Source of the DNA: Amyloporia xantha
Lineage: Eukaryota; Basidiomycota; Agaricomycetes; Polyporales; Adustoporiaceae
Length of the DNA: 64,000 bases
Assembly: GCA_036971615.1 (NCBI GenBank)
Contig: JAYKKR010000015.1
Coordinates: 62,001-126,000 of the forward strand
Reading direction: 5' to 3'
Shown: positions 58,817-64,000 of the stretch, in pieces
Layout of the letters: every line of letters starts with the position of its first letter
How positions within the stretch are numbered: position 1 is the first letter of the stretch
Position numbers and translations under genes: made by a program
Notes under the pieces: generated by a model
The model's input: the letters and a program-made list of their open reading frames with translations, nothing else
Databases searched by the model: none
What the model was told of the DNA's origin: nothing

Positions 58817-59169
58817 TACAAAACCCGCCTAAACGAGTAGTCTCTGGAAACCTATACTTGAGACACTCAGCACGATGAACAGTGCGCTCACGCAGACTAT
58901 ATGCACGTACCCGACGACAGGACCTAGTGAGCGCGGAGGGATTGTACCGCGACATGCAAGAGTGGTGGAGAAATTCGCAGGTAGAGGGATTCCGGCAGGT
59001 GCCGAGGCGCGTCACGGATGTGGACGGTGGTTGACCCGCGTGCAGTGCATGCCCATTCCCAGGTCCGCGTCAAATCGGCTTCGCCGCGGCGCACCGAGCA
59101 CTAAGATCGTCCGTCTCTCCCTTTCCGTCCCAGGCTGGCGCATCACCGCCACCGTCGTACATACTTACC
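58817..59169. promoter_or_regulatory. Divergent promoter region between PPR and acetyltransferase genes
   Basis: About 353 bp between two outward-pointing start codons. Nothing else was recognised. Confidence 0.45.
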
Positions 59170-59861
59170 ATGCACCCTCCCTCGCACGAAATCGTCTTCG
59201 TCCCCGCCGTCGGCCACCCAGACCGCGACGCCCTCCGCCAGCAGTGCTACGACGTCCGCATCGACGTCTTCCACCACGAGCAGAAATTCCCGCTCGACAC
59301 CGAGATCGATGAGTCCGTCCGTTATTCCAGCCGCGCAGCGTAAGTGCACCGCCCGACTGTCTTTCCCGGCCGTCTTAGCCTGGATGACACCGCTACCCAC
59401 ATCCTCCTCCGTCTCGTGCCGTCTCTGACACCCATCGGCACGATACGCTGCACCAAAACACAAGGACTACTATAAGCTGAGCCGTCTCGCCGTCCTCAAG
59501 GACTATCGCCACTTCCGCTTCGGCCGTAAATTGGTCCTGGCTCTGCACGACCATGTGAAGCAAGACGCGAAGCAGTCTGGGAAGCAGGGCTGGGTTGCAA
59601 TTAGAACCCACTCCCAGATCCCGGTTAAGGGCTTCTACGCGAAGTGAGTGCGACTGTTCTAGGGTCGTTGAAATTCGCTGAACTAGCTATCTGTCACGCT
59701 CTCAGGTTTGGGTATCAGCCCGAGGTACGTCGTTCCCTTTCCCCATACCCTCGGTTTCTCCGCCGACCGATCTTATCCATCCGACGATATAGGGGGAGGA
59801 ATTCGATGAAGATGGCGCACCTCATCAGTTGATGGTCACTCGCTTGTCACTATCAGATTAA
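59170..59861 (+). CDS. GNAT-family N-acetyltransferase, frame apparently broken once
   Basis: The product would transfer acetyl from acetyl-CoA to an amine. The ATG at 59170 gives MHPPSHEIVFVPAVGHPDRD, then CYDVRIDVFHHEQKFPLDTE. A first intron joins EID to DLDDTATHILLRLVPSLTPI and GTIRCTK. The acetyl-CoA loop follows as YYKLSRLAVLKDYRHFRFGR, then KLVLALHDHVKQDAKQSGKQ, IRTHSQIPVKGFYAKFGYQP and EEFDEDGAPHQLMVTRLSLS. The frame changes at the A4 run at 59455-59458, between GTIRCTK and DYYKLSR, with no room for an intron. As written, a TAA follows at 59473-59475. One fewer A would restore the frame, so the sequence is either mis-assembled there or the gene is damaged. The rest is well conserved. 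Confidence 0.8.
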
Positions 59862-60171
59862 GGCAACATCCGTGTATTTGGCATCGTAAGGTCGTCAAGT
59901 ATGCAACAGGTGAAGCGGAGGAGAGCTAGCAATACAGCATAGAGGCTCGGGAGTGGAGTGGTATACAACGATACATTGTACAGGTCCATCGTGGTTGAAA
60001 GGTCATAAAATAGTGCAAGTAAAAGGCATAGCGAACGAAGAACATACTCTAGATACTCTTCAAGAAGGTATATGAGGACAAGACTTCGCCCCGCGACAAG
60101 GAAAGTGAGGAAAAAAATGAATTAATAACATGCAAAAAAAGACTTAAAAGACTTAATGCCCGCGACTGCGC
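59862..60171. other. Convergent intergenic gap
   Basis: About 310 bp between convergent genes. It is AT-rich with poly-A stretches near 60110-60145, and no gene is visible. Confidence 0.4.
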
Positions 60172-62093
60172 TTACGAACGCGTCGGAATATCGGACCCTT
60201 CGTCGGTGGTGAACCCGTCGCTCTCGCTCTCAGAGCTGAACGCTTCCTGCTTCAGCGGCCGCAGTGTGCTCCTTGGGAACGGCATTGCGTTGATCGGGCT
60301 GCTGGGCAAGATGCTGAAATTGATGCTCGATCCGTACCCAACAGTCCCCTCTTCGTAAAGCTTCCGCGCCGACTCGTACTCCAATTTCTCCTGTTCGGCT
60401 TGCGCAAGGAACGGCTACATCACCGATATGATCTCATAGTGAGTCAGCCTGTCTGAGATTTGAAACTAATTGATGCGTACCTTGCGCTCCTCATCCGTCA
60501 TCGAGCGCCATTTCCCGGCCGCAAGCACACTCTGTTTCGTAGTCTCCGTCTCGTCACCGAAAACCTCCCTTACCAATTCGGGATCCGACCGAATGCGCTG
60601 CAAGAACATGAAATACGCGCTCAGAGGCTTCTTCGGCGCATTAGGGTCCTTAATATTCCCTTTCCGAGACTTGCCTGCTCGCCGCTGCGCAGTCCGGAAC
60701 GCGTTCTCGCGCTTGATGTCTTCCGGTGTGAGCGTACGCATATAGGCTGCGAGCTCGCGCTCACGCATCTCCTTGGCAGCCTGAGATCGGCGCTTGTAGG
60801 GCTGGGCGATTGAACAGAGTATGAGCGTGATCGTCATGGTCAAACGAACAGATTTGAACCAACCTCTTTCTGCTCTGGAGTCAGTTTCGCGTATTCTTGG
60901 CCGGCTTCTTTCGCAGCTTGTGCGACATTGAGTTTCTTCTGACTGGTTGCTTGATGCTGCGCGATCCAGTCGGTGAAATAGAGCTGCCAAGCTGACGGCG
61001 CGAGCTTAGGGGGTCGAAGCGTCGACTTCAACGGAGCTGTGTTCCCGTGGCATCCCGCGATAAGTACAATTTGATACTGATGACATAGAAGAACGGTTCA
61101 CTCACGGGTTTCCGGCTGCTTTTCCACGGCTCGCGTCTCCTCTTCCTCGCCTTCTGCGCGCTTCTTCTTGCGAATTGTGGCGTCGTCATGCTCGCTGATG
61201 GATTCAGCACGACGACTATATGCCCGCGAGTGCAGCGGAGGACGTGCATGTGACACCGAGGGAGCACTCGAAGACTGGAAAATCTGCGACGCAGGCGTGA
61301 GGCCTCTGCGCGACGAAATGCGTTGTCGCTGTGTTGCGTAAGCATCCTCAGACAGTGGTGGGAACGGTGCCGGCGGGATGGCGGCGGCCATGTTCTGCGC
61401 GTTGGGTGAATCCCACAGCTGCATTGCCCACGTCGGCTTGTATGACATGTCAGGTGGAGACACAGATTGTTGGCCATGACCGCGCAACGCGTCAGTCATG
61501 ATCGTGTCCTCCTCTGGCGTGTACGATCGTGGTAGCGGCTGTAGTGCGGCATAGGCGGTGAGCGGAGAGAAGGTCGTGACGTCCGGGAAGACAGAGGAGC
61601 TGTCGCTATAAGCGTACGGAGACTGAGGACCGGGTGACATGGCTTGGTTGGCTGGAATGGGTATGGGCATCGACGAATGGAAAGAGGGTGGCTCCGGGTC
61701 AGCGAGCCAGTGAGAGTACAAAGCGGTCTCATTGTAGTCTGGAGTGGCGGGTGCGAGGTCGCCATGTCCGGTTAGCGCCTCGGAGGCAAATTGTCGATCG
61801 GAGGGAGACAAATAAGACGCGTTCAGATCGAGCTGGCTGGAAGTGGAGTCGGGCGAGCCGGGGAATGGTACAGACGACATGTTGTAGTCGGCTACGGGAT
61901 CCCAGGTGAAGGGTGACTTGGACTCGTAGGGATGCATGTCGTCAAAGTCAAAGATCATGTTGTCCGACTCAAAGTGCATGGGATCGTCGAACGCGAAGAT
62001 GGGCGAGTGGTCTCTGATGGACATGTCCGAGGCGGCGAGCGCGATGGTGTCTTGCTCGTAGTCGCGTCGGAGGTGGGTGGGACTGGGGGGCAT
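60172..62093 (-). CDS. Two-HMG-box transcription regulator, Exp1-like candidate
   Basis: The ATG at 62093 starts MPPSPTHLRRDYEQDTIALA; the frame is open upstream but only with TTG. The first 330 residues are acidic and Ser/Pro-rich (SDNMIFDFDDMHPYESKSPF; MPIPIPANQAMSPGPQSPYA), like an activation region, followed by a basic stretch (ATIRKKKRAEGEEEE). After an intron a first HMG-like box reads LRPPKLAPSAWQLYFTDWIA ... YAKLTPEQKEPYKRRSQAAK. A second, canonical box reads IKDPNAPKKPLSAYFMFLQR ... VLAAGKWRSMTDEERKPFLA. The tail ends with DGFTTDEGSDIPTRS. In Coprinopsis the two-HMG-box protein Exp1 controls cap expansion and autolysis in fruit bodies. The shared layout makes this a candidate orthologue, but that is inference. 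Confidence 0.85.
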
Positions 62094-63035
62094 AGACGGG
62101 AGGGATGGGGGAAAAGGAAAGGTTGAGGTCCCGAAGCGACGCGTCCTTAAATAGGGCGGCGCAGCAGCCACGTACTGGAGGATGTGATGATGACACCGGG
62201 ATGCGGAGGAGAATGCAGCGGGAGTATTCGCAGGGCGTGTGGCTTGGGACTTAAATGGGAGAATCAGAGGGTCTCGGCAGAGAAGGGCGAGCGGCCTTCG
62301 AACGGCAGCCATATGTGATTGCGCGCGGTACCTCAACTGACTCGGTCGAATCAGCGGCAGTCTGGCGAATCTGAACGGGGGCTCGGAGAGTTTGTTCCTG
62401 CTGTGACGGCAGCCGGTTTTGGAAGGATATACGGCCAAAATTAGTTGCCAGGATTCGATAGATTCGAGGACGAGTCCGATAGAAGTATGGATGGATCGCC
62501 CGGGCGATATCAGCCTAGTGGATAGGTGTGACCCGGTGACAAGGTGGGCGGTTCTCGTGTATTGGACGGCCAACGCTGTGGGTGGTGATGGCAGGCAGCA
62601 GCAGGCAGTGCCAAACGCGCGCACGGAGGAAGGTAGCGCTAGGCTTGCCTTGCAATGGCGCTGCACTAAGCGTGAAGAGGACAATCGTGGCCCGTGTCAG
62701 AGCCCGGTCGTGTCAGAGAATCAGCCTGCGCCGCCGCCACCCACCGTGCCGTACCCCCCGGCACTTGCCCTTAACGGGGGACTGTCGGCTTGCCCCCGTG
62801 GGAACGCATCCCCATTTGGCACCTCCGCCCCGACCGCCAGGCTCTGTCTACCCATTGTCTCCGCTCTCAGTTCGCAGCCAATCGCCGCTCGGCGGATCCG
62901 TTCCCCTGCGCTCCGGTATGTTGTCTCTCGCGCGCTGACATAGTCCAGACAAATGATGATATAACTCTGCTAAATGGAAGCGTATTATCGCCTGATACCA
63001 CACCTGAGGAAGCGGGTACAACGAGACAACTACCA
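62094..63035. promoter_or_regulatory. Upstream region of HMG-box gene
   Basis: About 942 bp separate the HMG start from the NDUFA13 stop, both minus. The part at 62690-62830 is very GC-rich with C and G runs. The open frames here lack features of real genes. It probably holds the HMG promoter and a long untranslated leader. Confidence 0.4.
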
Positions 63036-63824
63036 TCATAGAACCACAATCGACTCCGCAGGCCGGTATCTTGGGTTATTATAGACACTTTTGCCTGCCT
63101 GTCACACATCCGACGCGAACAGGGGTCATCCACACAGGCGAGAAGAGAAGAGATAACAATCAGCAAACGACCGCAACCCATCGGCCCCTCATCAAGTGAT
63201 CCACTAACCTCCCAGCCCTGCACGTCCTTCATGATCTCCTTCTCTCTTTCCAGAGTCGCCTGCTGACGTCGGTACGCATCGCGGTCGCCTTCCGCCAGCA
63301 ATAGGGGGACCAGATGGATTCGGGACCACACTTTCTCTCTCTGGAGCTCTCTGCAAAACACACCCATATCAGCATCGGACTGTTCTCGCTCTCTCATGTA
63401 CCCATATCTGGCCGTCACAATGATAAGAGGTATCTGTATCGTGCGGTCGGATCCAAAGGCGGCCACGTTCCGCGGCGAGCGGGGCCATTCAGCACACGTT
63501 TAACGTCCGCCTGACCACTTTCCTTTCCGAATGAATACGTCCGATTTTCCACGTACCTCTTCTCCAAGTTGCCCTTTCCGACTCGATAGAAGCCATAGGC
63601 GCATACCGCCGTCACACCGCCGAGGATGACAAGTCCACCGGGCCCACGAAACGGCAAATTGCGCTTGTACTTGATGGCGTCAAACCCCCCCGGCGGGGGC
63701 ATATCCCTGCATACGCGGAGCACAGCTATGAGTGTTGTCGCATGTACAGATGAGTCAGACAATGGCCCACTGTCTGTATGTCGTCGACACTGGCAGTCCG
63801 TAGATGTCAATACCTCACTTCCAT
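63036..63824 (-). CDS. NADH:ubiquinone oxidoreductase subunit NDUFA13/GRIM-19-like
   Basis: This is a small membrane subunit of mitochondrial complex I. The start codon lies in an 11-nt exon (63814-63824, ATGGAAGTGAG). GTATTG...TGCAG joins it to exon 2, giving MEVRDMPPPGGFDAIKYKRN and LPFRGPGGLVILGGVTAVCA, with its single transmembrane helix, then YGFYRVGKGNLEKR. The next exon gives ELQREKVWSRIHLVPLLLAE and GDRDAYRRQQATLEREKEIM. The last (after an intron of about 110 bp) gives AGKSVYNNPRYRPAESIVVL and the stop at 63036. The (M)PPPGG..IKYKRNLP.RGPGG start is invariant in the family. Total length is about 115 residues, as expected. Confidence 0.93.
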
Positions 63825-64000
63825 TTTACGGGAGAAACGTCATTCGACTCACTGGCAGAAGCTCTACTCGGCGTGAGTCAGATGGAAAGCCGTTCGGCGA
63901 GTCAACTTTGTAAGAAGTGTGCTGCGGCGATGACTGTCAACTGGGTGCGAAGCGTGTGGTGAGGGTGGTCGACGTTGCACAACTTGTCAACAGCGCGTCC
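63825..64000. other. Right edge of window
   Basis: The final 176 bp lie upstream of NDUFA13. No coding frame can be supported. Confidence 0.3.

Noticed and set aside
61098..62684. Upstream extension of the HMG-box frame beyond 62093
   Set aside because: The extension begins with TTG, not ATG, and its protein is arginine/leucine-rich without similarity. The ATG at 62093 begins the acidic region typical of the protein.

Overview
The window is nuclear DNA of a filamentous basidiomycete, most likely an Agaricomycete. Genes are packed on both strands with short intergenic gaps. Most are split by many GT-AG introns of about 50-60 bp. Recognisable proteins are typically fungal: Mgm101, Kex1, a velvet factor, a Uds1 septation protein and an Mnr2/Alr-type CorA transporter. 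No bacterial, plasmid, viral or CRISPR feature was seen. Exon joins were worked out by hand from splice sites and family conservation, so coordinates given for split genes are outer limits of the coding region.

Layout. 0-4 kb: a gephyrin-type molybdenum cofactor gene (minus, cut by the left edge) diverges from a phosphatidylglycerol phospholipase-like GDPD gene (plus). 4.3-6.3 kb: an intronless disordered protein of unknown role. 6.9-11.2 kb: KEX1 (minus) diverges from an ER thioredoxin-like membrane protein (plus), with a repeat-rich patch between them. 11.4-16.9 kb: MGM101 (minus) and a gamma-tubulin complex protein (plus). 17-20.7 kb: a VWA-domain protein with a predicted myristoylation signal, then a CSN12/PCID2-type PCI protein. 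21.2-27 kb: a hypothetical gene, a STIMATE/TMEM110-like membrane protein and a Uds1 coiled-coil protein. 27.6-34.7 kb: BST1 (GPI inositol deacylase, with an apparent frameshift and one very long intron) diverging from a CorA/Mnr2 magnesium transporter. 35.2-42.1 kb: a MYND protein, PP1 inhibitor-2 (GLC8), a small predicted membrane protein, an unrecognised gene and a mitochondrial PP2C (PTC5). 42.2-49.1 kb: a USP-type deubiquitinase, a C2H2 transcription factor and an F-box protein, all minus. 49.7-55.2 kb: an ArfGAP (minus) and a VelB-type velvet factor (plus), head to head. 55.3-63.8 kb: a 1.1-kaa PPR protein, a GNAT acetyltransferase (with an apparent frameshift), a two-HMG-box regulator and the complex I subunit NDUFA13/GRIM-19.

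The most notable non-genic structure lies at 51218-52442 between the ArfGAP and velvet genes. It is a CACTA-type DNA transposon with about 200-bp terminal inverted repeats and a GGA target duplication. Its left terminal repeat is itself interrupted by a second, 398-bp palindromic CACTG element with its own CAT target duplication. The outer element ends 15 bp from the ArfGAP start codon, and its terminal repeat supplies an in-frame upstream ATG. Two conserved genes (BST1 and the acetyltransferase) each carry a one-base excess in a homopolymer that breaks the frame. This could be assembly error or real allele damage.

The genes do not form an obvious pathway cluster. Secretory-pathway functions (KEX1, thioredoxin-like protein, BST1, ArfGAP) and developmental regulators (velvet, HMG-box, C2H2, Uds1) recur, but nothing shows that they act together.
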